A DNA stretch of 64,000 bases from Deltaproteobacteria bacterium (GTDB lineage Bacteria; UBA10199; GCA-002796325; JACPFF01): positions 136,789 through 200,788 of the forward strand of contig JACQUX010000041.1 in NCBI GenBank assembly GCA_016210045.1, written 5' to 3'. A program made the position numbers and the translations under genes. The notes beneath the pieces were generated by a model. It did not search any database and was not told the DNA's origin. It saw only the letters and a list, made by a program, of their open reading frames with translations. Position 1 is the stretch's first letter. Every line of letters starts with the position of its first letter. This document shows positions 1-8,927 of the stretch, one piece after another.

Positions 1-2
1 AA

Positions 3-1883
3 CGTCCGGAGCCTAACCCGACTCTGCTTGAGGTGAAGAAATTCCTTCGTGCGGATCTCTTGCATGTCTTGGCGCGGAGCGGCGACGGGACGCGTTGGTC
101 AGCTGTTCGCGACGCGTATCTGGCTGCGTTAGAAACGTATCCGTCTTCAGTCTACGCCGTTTCCGCCAGTTATCACTTGGCCCTCGTATTGTTGCAATTG
201 CGTGATTATCACGGTGCCGTGACATTGGCCCAGCGCCAGGAAGCCCGTTGGGAGGCCGATCCGAAATGGGCGATGCCATTTCGTAGTTTGCTGATGGAGG
301 CCTATTATCGCCGCGGTCGTTATGTTCGTGCCGAGGATTATCTCTGGGAGTTGGCGCGTGCGACGTTGCGCAGGGAAGATCTGACCCCGCATCTCGCGCT
401 ACGTTATGGCGACAGTCTCTTTTGGCAGGCGCGTTATGAAGAAGCCGTCGTGTGGTATGAAAAAGTGCGAGAGTTGCTGGAAGCGGCCACCACCGAAGCG
501 GGGGCTGTCTCACGGCTATATTATGCCGAGTCGCTCTTTCAGCTCGGAAAATGGGACTTAGCGCAACCCCAATTTGCGGCGTTGGAAAAACAAACCAACT
601 TACGCATGCCGAACCAGTTGTTGAAGTTTCGGCTGGTCGAATGCGATATCGAAAGTGGAGTGCCGGCCACGATTGCGTTGCAACGATTGCGGTCGATTGT
701 TGCGCTGGACGATCGAAGCGAAGTGGCGCTGGTTGCTGAAATGGCCTGGATTCGGATGGTGCTACGGTCCGGGCTGCATGAACACTTTGCCGATGCGCAG
801 TTGAAGTTACAGGCCATTGAACGATCAAAGCCCGGCCGTCGATTATCGGATGAATTGTATTTGCTGGGGGCACTGCTCGATTGGCGTGGAGGATCTATTG
901 CTTCAGCGGTCGAACGGCTGCGGGGGTTTTTTCTTCATGTCAGTCATCGGACCGATACGCGACTCGTGGCGGCGGCAAGTGATTTTACCTCGCTCCTGCT
1001 TTCCGACTTGGCGGCTGTATACTTTAAGCGAGAGGATCGTGCCGGCTTTCTGATGCTCTGCCATGAGCTGCGCTATGCCATTCAACGGTCCAATTACAAA
1101 TTATACCCATTAATCTGGGTGGCACGCGCCTACGTCGAGACCGGCATGGCTGGGTCGGCGGCGCGCCTTTATCAACGACTCGTCATGGAGTTGGAGTTAA
1201 CTCCGGCCCAGCGGGATTTTACCCTGTTGCAGCTTGCGCATACGTACAGCCAATTAGGCGAGATTGCATTAGCGGGGAAAGCGCTGGCGGTCGTATCCCA
1301 AGTCCCTCAAGATCCACTGAGTCAACATTTGTATTATCTGCTGCGCGCTACGCAATTTGTGGCCGCGCAGCAGTACGACGCGTGTGTCAGCGAGTTGGAA
1401 CAGCTCATGAAGGGTGGCGTGCGCGGTGATGAAATTCACACGGTGGCGCTGCAGGCCTCGATTTGCGCTCGAAAAGCAAAAAGATTTCCCGATGCCTTAA
1501 AATTTATTGGCATGGTGGCGGATGAGCATGCTAATATTCTCCGAAATAATTTGTCGCCTCAGTTGCAACGGTGGCAAACACAGGCGCTGTTTGAAAAGAT
1601 CAACGTGTTAGCGGCCATGGGGAGCGCCACCGACGCTGTCCGGTTATTTGAACAAACTCAAACAATGATTCCGCCGGTGGTGCCTCCGCTGGAGACGGTT
1701 TTTTCGGCCGTCCAGTCGTATCGTCAGTTAGGCGATCCTGATAGAGGGGCGGCATTATGGAAGCAGTATGGTGGCAATGCCTCCACTGTGCCGGACGATA
1801 TTCGTGATCAGTATGCGAAATTGTTGGAGCTCTTGGGGCAGACGGAACTTTTGCCGGTAGCACCTGGTCTGGCATTGCAATAG
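3..1883 (+). CDS. TPR-repeat protein, 5' end cut by window edge
   Basis: The reading frame is open to the first base of the window, so the N-terminus is probably missing; the first internal start is a GTG at 33 without a clear ribosome site. About 620 residues are visible, built almost wholly of helical hairpins with TPR-like spacing (for example AESLFQLGKWDLAQPQFAAL, and ARLYQRL and LAHTYSQLGEIALAGKAL further on). No signal peptide, membrane segment or catalytic motif can be seen. It lies 30 bp upstream of the sensor/regulator pair for flagellar genes and is probably co-transcribed with them. Function unknown; a protein-protein scaffold in flagellar assembly or regulation is only an inference. 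Confidence 0.75.
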   Translation, partial: RPEPNPTLLEVKKFLRADLLHVLARSGDGTRWSAVRDAYLAALETYPSSVYAVSASYHLALVLLQLRDYHGAVTLAQRQEARWEADPKWAMPFRSLLMEAYYRRGRYVRAEDYLWELARATLRREDLTPHLALRYGDSLFWQARYEEAVVWYEKVRELLEAATTEAGAVSRLYYAESLFQLGKWDLAQPQFAALEKQTNLRMPNQLLKFRLVECDIESGVPATIALQRLRSIVALDDRSEVALVAEMAWIRMVLRSGLHEHFADAQLKLQAIERSKPGRRLSDELYLLGALLDWRGGSIASAVERLRGFFLHVSHRTDTRLVAAASDFTSLLLSDLAAVYFKREDRAGFLMLCHELRYAIQRSNYKLYPLIWVARAYVETGMAGSAARLYQRLVMELELTPAQRDFTLLQLAHTYSQLGEIALAGKALAVVSQVPQDPLSQHLYYLLRATQFVAAQQYDACVSELEQLMKGGVRGDEIHTVALQASICARKAKRFPDALKFIGMVADEHANILRNNLSPQLQRWQTQALFEKINVLAAMGSATDAVRLFEQTQTMIPPVVPPLETVFSAVQSYRQLGDPDRGAALWKQYGGNASTVPDDIRDQYAKLLELLGQTELLPVAPGLALQ

Positions 1884-1913
1884 CCGTTGATTGGTACACG
1901 TGGGGGACGGTGC

Positions 1914-2666
1914 ATGCGAGCAAAACCGAGTACAGCGGTCGTCATCGAACGGCAGGAACAGCGGGAGATATGGGCGACGACGACAGCGCGGGCCATTTCT
2001 TCGTTAGCCACAGAACTCTTAGGACATCTTGGAACCATCGAACTCTGTTTTTCAGAAGTGCGACAGACGGCCGGTGACGTAACCGCCGGTCATCATCTCG
2101 CGCGACGATTGAATTGGGGCGTCGAGGCGATCGAGGCGATCTACACGACGGTGAAACGTCATGTGCGGCAGGCTGAACTTCCGGCGGCCAGTTTTATCGA
2201 TATCAATTGCGATGCGTTGTTGGAGGCGGCGTTGCAGCACTGTCAACCCCTGATGCGTGAGCGGCGGGTTGTCTGTCAGCGCCATGAAAATGCGGCCATT
2301 CAGTGTCGCGGAGATCAGTCCCTTCTGTTGTGTGCATTGATGCGCATCTTATTGGTCGGCATGAGTGCCTATGCGGAGCAACAGACGCTTGATCTGGCAC
2401 TGTGCGAAGAGGATGGTTTTGTACGCGCCGATTTTTTGTTCCAAGGTGTCGTCGCTGAAAAATCCACGAATACGGCGGTCTGGCACGAGTCCAGTTTTTT
2501 CGAGGACAGTGGCTTAATGCAATTGCATCAAATCTTCGAATTGCATCGCGGTGGCGTGTTATGGACGCGCGAATTATCTACGACACGGTGCGTGGCCGTT
2601 TGGGCAAAAGATCCCACCCGCGTTCCGGAAACCAACCAAGGAGGTGCATGCATCGCCATGGGGTGA
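1914..2666 (+). CDS. Degenerate histidine-kinase-like sensor (FlgS/FleS position)
   Basis: About 250 residues. The start is taken as the ATG at 1914 behind GGGGGACGG rather than the TTG at 1887. The fold looks like DHp plus HATPase. A helical stretch (ELLGHLGTIEL) occupies the H-box position, GDQSLLLCALMRILL aligns with the N-box helix but lacks the catalytic Asn, and GLMQLHQIFELHRGGVLW resembles the final ATP-lid/G2 region. No DxGxG G1 box is visible. It sits directly before a sigma-54 response regulator, the place of FlgS or FleS in other flagellar systems. The missing ATP-binding residues suggest a pseudokinase or a very divergent kinase. No membrane segment or PAS domain is evident, so it should be cytosolic. 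Confidence 0.55.
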   Translation: MRAKPSTAVVIERQEQREIWATTTARAISSLATELLGHLGTIELCFSEVRQTAGDVTAGHHLARRLNWGVEAIEAIYTTVKRHVRQAELPAASFIDINCDALLEAALQHCQPLMRERRVVCQRHENAAIQCRGDQSLLLCALMRILLVGMSAYAEQQTLDLALCEEDGFVRADFLFQGVVAEKSTNTAVWHESSFFEDSGLMQLHQIFELHRGGVLWTRELSTTRCVAVWAKDPTRVPETNQGGACIAMG

Positions 2667-2777
2667 AATGCGCCGTGTGACAGCGGCTCAGATGTCGTGT
2701 CGTCGTAGCTGTAGATGGCCCAGTGGGAACTAGTCGTTGTAAGGTGGTCGGTTCCATCGGCATGAAGGGGGATTGAC

Positions 2778-4229
2778 GTGCGAATTGTCGTGGCGGACAG
2801 TCAAGAAGTGATGCGACGAGTGGTCGTGTCTGCGCTGGAGGAGCGCCGTTGCGAAGTCCTCGAGGTCCCCGATCTCAGCAGTCTCCATATGGCGTTGGCG
2901 CAAGAGCCTTCGCTGTTAATTCTCGATGCAGTTCTTGGTGCGCCGCGTCTGCCCGAATTGTTGGATCGTTTACGCACCGAACATCCGGATCTTGCGGTAA
3001 TCGTCACATCGTATCGGGAGTCGCTGCAGGAGGCGATGGAAGCTCGGCAGCACGGCGCGGTTGAATATCTCGCGAAGCCGTTCCGCGTGGAGCAGTTGGA
3101 AGCGGCCGTGGATAAGGCCCTCGGTGATCCGCAACATGCGTCAACGCCGCTGCTGGAGCAAGATTGGCGGCATCTGCGGTTGGAAGCGTTCCCGAGCGTG
3201 CAGCGAAACCCACTAATGAAAAAGGCCGTAGGATTGTTGAACAGTGTCGCCAAAACGGACATCACGGTCTTGATCTGTGGGGAATCGGGAGTTGGGAAAG
3301 AGGTCTTTGCCCAGTCGCTGCATCAGCGGTCGATGCGGCAGCAACATCGGTTTATTGAACTCAATTGCGCCTCGGTGCCGGCCACCTTATTGGAATCGGA
3401 GCTTTTTGGCAGTGAACGTGGCGCCTTTACCGGTTCGGTGAGTACCCGCGTCGGAAAGTTTGAATTGGCGCAGCGCGGAACGATTTTGCTGGATGAAGTC
3501 AGTGAAATGGACGTCTCGCTGCAGGCTAAATTGCTGCGTGTGATTCAAGAAAAGGCGCTGTATCGGATCGGTGGCGATCGCAAAATTCCGCTCAATGTGC
3601 GGATTGTGGCGACGACGAATCGCGATTTGCGTCAATGGGTCAAGCAAGGCCATTTTCGTGAAGATCTCTTCTATCGACTCAATGTGATTGCGTTGCATGT
3701 CCCACCGTTGCGGGAGCGTCGGGAAGACATCCCCGTATTGGCGCAATTCATTGTAGATCGCTTTAACCGTGAAAATAAGAAACACTTTATCCTCACGATG
3801 GAAGCGATTGAGCAGCTGTGTCGTTATGATTGGCCGGGCAACGTGCGGGAATTGGAAAACATTCTCTTTCTGACCGCGTTTCTGACGCCGGGACGAAAGA
3901 TCACAAAGATTCATTTCGATGATGGCAATCCGTACGTTGTCCCCGAATCGGAAGAAGTCCCCGAAGTCGCCGCCGCATTGGAAGAGCCATCATTGGAGGT
4001 CCCAGTCGCCGGCTCCGTCGCGTTGAGCGGGACGATCGAAGATATGGAGCGGGACATGATTCGGCGTGCCTTGCAGCAGTTCACTGGGAATCGGACGCAT
4101 GCGGCGAACGCGTTGGGAATCAGTGTGCGGACGTTACGGAATAAGTTGCGCTTGTATCCGGATCTGGATCCCTTTGCGGGACAGAATGTCAAGATTGGTC
4201 GCGACGTTCCTTCCACAGATTGCCATTAA
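2778..4229 (+). CDS. flgR: Sigma-54-dependent flagellar response regulator, NtrC family (FlgR/FleR/FlbD type)
   Basis: 483 residues, GTG start behind AAGGGGG. The receiver domain (about 1-118) keeps the phospho-acceptor Asp50 (LILDAVLG), Thr77 and Lys100 (LAKPF), but only one of the usual two acidic pocket residues (VVADS, Asp7). The AAA+ domain (about 140-370) has Walker A GESGVGKE (168-175), the sigma-54-contacting loop GAFTGS (215-220) and Walker B GTILLDEVSEM. A Fis-type helix-turn-helix (NRTHAANALGISVRTLRNKL) ends the protein. Family knowledge says it drives open-complex formation at sigma-54 promoters; four such promoters are visible in this window. The pairing with the preceding sensor is inferred from adjacency. 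The symbol is positional; fleR or flbD would fit equally. Confidence 0.9.
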   Translation: MRIVVADSQEVMRRVVVSALEERRCEVLEVPDLSSLHMALAQEPSLLILDAVLGAPRLPELLDRLRTEHPDLAVIVTSYRESLQEAMEARQHGAVEYLAKPFRVEQLEAAVDKALGDPQHASTPLLEQDWRHLRLEAFPSVQRNPLMKKAVGLLNSVAKTDITVLICGESGVGKEVFAQSLHQRSMRQQHRFIELNCASVPATLLESELFGSERGAFTGSVSTRVGKFELAQRGTILLDEVSEMDVSLQAKLLRVIQEKALYRIGGDRKIPLNVRIVATTNRDLRQWVKQGHFREDLFYRLNVIALHVPPLRERREDIPVLAQFIVDRFNRENKKHFILTMEAIEQLCRYDWPGNVRELENILFLTAFLTPGRKITKIHFDDGNPYVVPESEEVPEVAAALEEPSLEVPVAGSVALSGTIEDMERDMIRRALQQFTGNRTHAANALGISVRTLRNKLRLYPDLDPFAGQNVKIGRDVPSTDCH

Positions 4230-4242
4230 TACACCGGCTGGC

Positions 4243-4265
4243 TCGGTCAAATTTTCCTAGTTGGT
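4243..4265 (+). promoter_or_regulatory. Putative upstream activator site for the flgF promoter
   Basis: A 23-bp stretch with core AAATTTTCCTAGTTGGT recurs with one mismatch at 24463-24485 before flgB. Here it begins 111 bp before the GG of the sigma-54 promoter; at flgB the figure is 100 bp. The 11-bp difference keeps both on the same face of the helix. It is a good candidate for the binding site of the NtrC-type regulator encoded just upstream. Confidence 0.6.
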
Positions 4266-4352
4266 ACGGCTGCGGATGTCGCGTCCCGTAGCGGCAGAAA
4301 AAAATAACAAACAAATATCGTGAGTTGATGCCATGAGCGCCGTTGGATCGTA

Positions 4353-4368
4353 TGGCATTGCTTTTGCT
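4353..4368 (+). promoter_or_regulatory. Sigma-54 promoter of flgF operon
   Basis: TGGCATTGCTTTTGCT has GG and GC exactly 12 bp apart, matching consensus TGGCAY-N5-TTGCW. The sequence TTTCCAATCTGTTG follows and is nearly repeated after the flgB promoter. The rest of the 4230-4400 spacer holds an A-rich stretch and no gene. Confidence 0.85.
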
Positions 4369-4400
4369 ATTTCCAATCTGTTGGGATTTAGGGAGGCGCT

Positions 4401-5135
4401 ATGACGATCGGACTGTTTTCCACATTGTCGGGCATGAAGTTGAAGGAAGCGGAGCTGGAAGTCGTGGCTCACAACTTGGCCAATGTGGCAACGAATGGTT
4501 TCAAAGAGAATCGTGTGGCCTTTGAGGCGGTGCTTGGGAGTCAGGGACAGTCTTCGGATCTGCCGGACCCTAATGCCACTCCATTCGCGGTGATGGGAAA
4601 GGTGAAGCACAACTTATTGGATGGCCCGACGTTGTCCACGAACAATCCGCTCGATGTTGCGATTCAAGGGGAGGGGTTTTTTGAGGTCCAGACGGAGCAA
4701 GGCACGGTCTATACGCGGGATGGGGGATTTTCGCTGAATAGTAACGGCGAATTGGTGACGCTGAAGGGGGATCGCGTGATGGGGGCCAATGGTGCCCTCG
4801 TGATCGGACCTGGGAGCCCCATTACGGTGAGTGGCAATGGATCGATTTGGGTCGGCGAGGAAGAGCGGGGGCAATTCAAGGTCGTCAAGTTTGCGGATCC
4901 GGAGAAGTTGAGTCCCATGGGCGCTGCCAGTTTTCGAGCCGATGAAGGCGCGCAACCGACGGCCGTGACTAGTCCGGTCATCGTGCAAGGGCGGTTGGAG
5001 GGATCGAATGTGAATGTGACGCTCAATCTGGTGCGCCTGATCGAGATCGCGCGGCAATATCAGATGTATCAGAAGGTCATGAACGAGCAGGAGCGTTTGT
5101 CTCGAGAGGCCTCGGCTATGGCGCGTATCGCCTAG
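4401..5135 (+). CDS. flgF: Flagellar basal-body rod protein FlgF
   Basis: 244 residues, ATG behind GGGAGG. FlgF forms part of the proximal rod in the periplasm and is exported by the flagellar type III apparatus. The N-terminal rod signature (VVAHNLANVATNGFKENRV), the central LDVAIQGEGFFEVQT segment and the C-terminal EGSNVNVTLNLVRLIEIARQYQMYQK helix are all present, as is usual for FlgF/FlgG proteins. It is shorter than the following FlgG and diverges in the ends, supporting FlgF rather than a second FlgG. First gene after the sigma-54 promoter at 4353, followed by flgG. Confidence 0.92.
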   Translation: MTIGLFSTLSGMKLKEAELEVVAHNLANVATNGFKENRVAFEAVLGSQGQSSDLPDPNATPFAVMGKVKHNLLDGPTLSTNNPLDVAIQGEGFFEVQTEQGTVYTRDGGFSLNSNGELVTLKGDRVMGANGALVIGPGSPITVSGNGSIWVGEEERGQFKVVKFADPEKLSPMGAASFRADEGAQPTAVTSPVIVQGRLEGSNVNVTLNLVRLIEIARQYQMYQKVMNEQERLSREASAMARIA

Positions 5136-5164
5136 CCAAGTGTTGCGCAGATTAAGGAGAAACT

Positions 5165-5959
5165 ATGTCATCACTCGCCACGTTATATGCCGCCGCTACC
5201 GGGATGGATGCGCAGGAGACGCGCATTAATAATATCGCCAACAATTTGGCCAACGTCAACACGACCGGGTTCAAGGCCTCGCGCGAACATTTTGAAGACC
5301 TGATTTACAACCAGCTGCAGACTCCCGGATTGAAGAATGGACAAAATACGATCTCTCCGACAGGGATTCAGGTGGGGAACGGGACCCGCTTAGTGTCGGT
5401 CTATAAACATTTCACGCAAGGAGAATTTAATCAGACGGGGCGGGAGTTGGATGTGGCTGTCGAAGGGAATAATGGTTTTTTCGGTGTCACGCTCGATGAT
5501 GGAACACCGGCGTTTACGCGAGATGGGAGTTTCCATGTCAATTCGACCGGCGCGTTGGTGACAAGCAAGGGCTATGCGATTGTGCCGGCCATTACGGTTC
5601 CGTTAGAGGCGACATCGATCACGGTCGGGAAAGATGGCACGGTTTCCGTTGTGACCGGCGATCAAACGACGCCGACGGATTTAGGCACGCTGCAGTTATC
5701 CGTGTTTCCGAATCCGTCCGGTCTGCGCGCCATCGGCCAAAATCTTTTTAAAGAAACGCAGGCCTCCGGATCGGCGACCACGGCGACTCCAGGACAAAGT
5801 GGCGCGGGGACATTGGTGCAGGGGTTTTTGGAAAGTTCGAATGTGAATGTGGCGGAAGAGTTGATCAATATGATCGTGGCGCAACGGAGCTATGAAGCGA
5901 ACTCTCGCGTGTTGTCGACGACGAGTGAAATGATGCGCGCCTCGAATAACGTGGCGTAA
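5165..5959 (+). CDS. flgG: Flagellar distal rod protein FlgG
   Basis: 264 residues, normal length, ATG behind AAGGAGAAACT. FlgG builds the distal rod. The N-terminal motif NNIANNLANVNTTGFKASR, the central GRELDVAVEGNNGFFGV segment and the C-terminal helix ESSNVNVAEELINMIVAQR, followed by RSYEANSRVL, are typical. Second gene of the flgFGAHIJ operon. Confidence 0.96.
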   Translation: MSSLATLYAAATGMDAQETRINNIANNLANVNTTGFKASREHFEDLIYNQLQTPGLKNGQNTISPTGIQVGNGTRLVSVYKHFTQGEFNQTGRELDVAVEGNNGFFGVTLDDGTPAFTRDGSFHVNSTGALVTSKGYAIVPAITVPLEATSITVGKDGTVSVVTGDQTTPTDLGTLQLSVFPNPSGLRAIGQNLFKETQASGSATTATPGQSGAGTLVQGFLESSNVNVAEELINMIVAQRSYEANSRVLSTTSEMMRASNNVA

Positions 5960-5967
5960 GGTGTACG

Positions 5968-6960
5968 ATGCAGCAACGGTGGATCAGCTGGGGACGTTGG
6001 TGGATCATGCAGAAATGCATGGTGTTGATTCTCACCTGGTCCGCGACGGCAGTGGCGCAAACACAGGCTTGGACGGTGACGTTGTTGCCGCATGTGGATG
6101 CGCCGCCGGCGCATCTCTCCGATATTCTGGATCGGTATCAAACGAGTCCGGAGCTGTTGGAGCGCTTTGGGCTGATTACGTTGGGATTGGCCGTGGGGCA
6201 GGCGGAGATCAATCCGGTCCATGTCTTGGCGCTGCTCACGCGGGCTGGGGTCGACGCCGGGCAGCTGATTATCCAAGGGCGCGGCGTCACGATCGGCAAT
6301 GGCAGTCGTCCGGATGAGATGCAGACACGGTTGGCGGGGGCCGTGCAGCAAAAATTGGCGGAACTGAAGTCGTGTGATCCGGCCGACTTTCATGTGACCT
6401 TGCCGACTTTGCCGAGCACGCTGCCGCAGGCTACGTCATTTACCAAGTTACAAGTCGAAATCGAACCTCAGCATGTGGAATTGGAAACGATCCCGGCGCG
6501 CGTCAAATTTCTCAATGAGCAGGGTGAATTGGTGAGTCAAGTCGACCTTGAGGCGAAGGTGGCCGCCCAACAAACGGTCGTCATTGCGGCGCGCGCATTA
6601 GTTCCCGGCGTGGTTGTGACGAAGGATGACTTTTTGATCGAGCGGCGGGTGGTCGCTGCGGCGCCGGGGGAGTTGGTGGTGCGCGATCTGGCGGCGATTA
6701 CGGAAGGGTCGTGGCAGGTGGCGCGGGCGTTGGCGCCGGGAGAGGTCGTGACACAGGCGGTGCTGCGTCCGAACGTCACATTGCAGAAAGGAACGTTGGT
6801 CACGATTACCGCGCGCGATACGCATTTTCAGGTCCATGCCCAAGGACGGGTCAAGGCGTTGCTCGAAAATGGGAACGCGGTGTTAGTGGAAAACACGGAC
6901 TCTAAGAAAGAGATCGTCGCGCGTCCGATCAGTAACAGTGAGGTGGAAATTGTTTTCTAG
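5968..6960 (+). CDS. flgA: P-ring assembly chaperone FlgA
   Basis: 330 residues. An N-terminal hydrophobic segment with WSATAVAQTQA looks like a signal peptide, fitting a periplasmic chaperone that helps FlgI form the P ring. The C-terminal half is a SAF/ChapFlgA domain (VVIAARALVPGVVVTKDDF, RALAPGEVVTQAVL, KGTLVTITARDTHFQVHAQG). The protein is longer than enterobacterial FlgA (about 220 residues) because of an N-terminal extension, as in many non-enteric bacteria. Its 3' end overlaps flgH by 23 bp. Confidence 0.9.
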   Translation: MQQRWISWGRWWIMQKCMVLILTWSATAVAQTQAWTVTLLPHVDAPPAHLSDILDRYQTSPELLERFGLITLGLAVGQAEINPVHVLALLTRAGVDAGQLIIQGRGVTIGNGSRPDEMQTRLAGAVQQKLAELKSCDPADFHVTLPTLPSTLPQATSFTKLQVEIEPQHVELETIPARVKFLNEQGELVSQVDLEAKVAAQQTVVIAARALVPGVVVTKDDFLIERRVVAAAPGELVVRDLAAITEGSWQVARALAPGEVVTQAVLRPNVTLQKGTLVTITARDTHFQVHAQGRVKALLENGNAVLVENTDSKKEIVARPISNSEVEIVF

Positions 6961-7705
6961 GGGATCAGCCATTGGACGGTGGTTCGGGGTCGGTGTGGCG
7001 CTAACGCTGCTATCGGGGTGTGCGATGCAGTACTCGTCCAAATTTCACGAGTCGAAAAATCAGCCCGATCCCGCGCAACTCTATTCCGGGCTCGTGGAGG
7101 AAGAACATCAGCACGTCAAGGCGCGTCCCTCCACTGAAGTTCGTTACGGTTCGTTGTGGAAAGAAAACTACTCTTCGCGGCTCTATGACAACATGTATCG
7201 GGCGACGAAGGTCGGAGATACGGTGCAGATTGTCGTGGCGGAATCGGCCAAGGCCGCTGGGAGTGGAACCACAAAAACGAATCGGAAGACGGAACACAAG
7301 GCCTCGATCGATCATCTCGGCGGGATTATCGAGAAGGTCGGGAAGCTGATCAGCATTTTTAGCCCGGCCAACTTGTTGGGTGCGAAGACGGAGAGTAAAT
7401 TTCAGGGCGATGGTGCGACGGAGCGGAAGGGTGAACTCAGTGCGCGGCTGACGGCGACGGTGACGCATCTGTTCGAGAACGGCAATATGGCGATTCGCGG
7501 GGAGCAACATATTAAGATGAACAATGAAGAGCAGTTGTTGCTCGTGGAAGGAATTATTCGCCCGTATGATATCCTTCCCGACAATACAGTCTTGTCCACT
7601 TCGGTGGCGGATGCGCGCATTACGTATCGTGGCTTTGGAGTTGTCGCCGAGCGGCAGCGTCCGGGGTGGTTAGTGCGGTTGTTGGATTATGTGTGGCCGT
7701 TCTAA
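6938..7705 (+). CDS. flgH: Flagellar L-ring lipoprotein FlgH
   Basis: 255 residues, GTG start inside the end of flgA. A lipoprotein signal with lipobox LSGC (Cys27) directs it to the outer membrane, where FlgH forms the L ring around the rod. Conserved segments include GSLW, ATKVGDTVQIVVAESAKA, LFENGNMAIRGEQHIKMN and EGIIRPYDILPDNTV. No clear ribosome site precedes the GTG, consistent with translational coupling to flgA. Confidence 0.95.
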   Translation: MRWKLFSRGSAIGRWFGVGVALTLLSGCAMQYSSKFHESKNQPDPAQLYSGLVEEEHQHVKARPSTEVRYGSLWKENYSSRLYDNMYRATKVGDTVQIVVAESAKAAGSGTTKTNRKTEHKASIDHLGGIIEKVGKLISIFSPANLLGAKTESKFQGDGATERKGELSARLTATVTHLFENGNMAIRGEQHIKMNNEEQLLLVEGIIRPYDILPDNTVLSTSVADARITYRGFGVVAERQRPGWLVRLLDYVWPF

Positions 7706-7711
7706 GGAAAT

Positions 7712-7747
7712 GCAAAATGCAAAGTGCAAAATGCAAAGTGCAAAATG
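7712..7747 (+). repeat. 14-bp tandem repeat at flgH/flgI junction
   Basis: GCAAAATGCAAAGT occurs twice in tandem, followed by a partial third copy. The array provides the flgI start region and encodes its first residues. A related array lies between flgI and flgJ. Confidence 0.85.
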
Positions 7748-8871
7748 TGGAGAGCCCGTGGTCGTGGCGCGGGCGATGGGGCTCCGCGTTGCTCATTGCA
7801 GCACTCATGGTGTCGACGGCGGCGCAGGCGACGCGGCTCAAGGACATTTCCAACTTTGTCGGCGTCCGGAATAATCAGCTGATCGGTTATGGCCTCGTCG
7901 TGGGGCTGGATGGTACCGGCGATAGCGCCAGTTCAGATGTGATGCGACGATCATTGGGCGAGGCGTTGGCCAAGATGGGCGTTGGAGCCGATCCAGCAAA
8001 ATTTCAGGTGAAGAATGTTGCGGCCATCATGGTGACGGCGACGCTACCGCCATTCGCCAAAGTCGGTTCGGCGATCGACGTGCTCGTCTCGTCGATCGGT
8101 GATGCGAAGAGTCTCAAGGGGGGGACCTTGCTGATGACGCCGATCAAGGGAGCGAATCAAGAGGTCTACGCCGTCGCGCAGGGTCCGCTGTCGGTCGGCG
8201 GTTTTGAGGCCGAGGCGGCGAGTGGCGGTTCGACGATCCAGAAAAATCATCAGACCGTCGCGAAGCTCACCAATGGGGCGTTAGTGGAAAAAGAGGTCGA
8301 TTTTGGGTTGGCGGGAAAGGCGGAATTAGAAGTGGCGCTCAATCAGCCCGATTTCACGACCGCGGTGCGGATGGCGCAAAAAATCAACGAGCATTTGGGC
8401 AGTCGTGTGGCCAGTGCGCCCGATTCCGGCTCGGTCAAGATTCGTGTTCCAGGTCGCTATCGGGGAAAAATTTCCACGCTGATTGCCGAAGTCGAGACAT
8501 TGGAAATTCAGCCCGATGTTGCGGCGCATATCGTCGTGAATGAGCGAACCGGAACCGTTGTGATGGGGGAGAATGTGCGCGTCTCGACGGTCGCAGTCGC
8601 CCATGGCAATTTGAGTATCCAGATCGATCAGAATTACCAAGTCTCGCAGCCGAATGCGCTTTCGCAGGGGCAGACAGTGACGACGCCACAGACCGATTTT
8701 ACGGTGACAGAAGAGAAAGATCGCAAATTAGTCTTGGTCCCGGAAGGGGTGACGATCGGCGACGTCGTACGCGCATTGAATGCGATTGGCGTGACGCCGC
8801 GCGATTTGATTTCCGTGTTGCAAGCGATCAAGGCCGCCGGGGCGCTGCAAGGGGAGTTGATGCTGATTTAG
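7717..8871 (+). CDS. flgI: Flagellar P-ring protein FlgI
   Basis: 384 residues if started at ATG 7717, which lies 7 bp after TAAGGAA and inside a 14-bp tandem repeat; GTG codons at 7738 and 7747 are alternatives. A hydrophobic signal sequence ends at AQA before TRLKDIS. The hallmark VRNNQLIGYGLVVGLDGTGD is present, and LNAIGVTPRDLISVLQAIKA occurs near the C-terminus. FlgI forms the periplasmic P ring with help from FlgA. The N-terminal extension (MQSAKCKVQN) is repeat-encoded and probably dispensable. Confidence 0.95.
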   Translation: MQSAKCKVQNVESPWSWRGRWGSALLIAALMVSTAAQATRLKDISNFVGVRNNQLIGYGLVVGLDGTGDSASSDVMRRSLGEALAKMGVGADPAKFQVKNVAAIMVTATLPPFAKVGSAIDVLVSSIGDAKSLKGGTLLMTPIKGANQEVYAVAQGPLSVGGFEAEAASGGSTIQKNHQTVAKLTNGALVEKEVDFGLAGKAELEVALNQPDFTTAVRMAQKINEHLGSRVASAPDSGSVKIRVPGRYRGKISTLIAEVETLEIQPDVAAHIVVNERTGTVVMGENVRVSTVAVAHGNLSIQIDQNYQVSQPNALSQGQTVTTPQTDFTVTEEKDRKLVLVPEGVTIGDVVRALNAIGVTPRDLISVLQAIKAAGALQGELMLI

Positions 8872-8884
8872 GACAAGGTAAAAA

Positions 8885-8912
8885 GCAAAATGCAAAGAGC
8901 AAAATGCAAAAT
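8885..8912 (+). repeat. A-rich repeat at flgI/flgJ junction
   Basis: GCAAAATGCAAAGA is followed by a degenerate second copy, GCAAAATGCAAAATG. It is the same family as the array at 7712-7747 and lies wholly in the spacer before flgJ. Confidence 0.75.
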
Positions 8913-8927
8913 GGGTTGGAGGGGCGC

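Noticed and set aside
13-873. 286-codon minus-strand frame at the window start
   Set aside because: Antisense to the TPR protein; composition is typical of a shadow frame.
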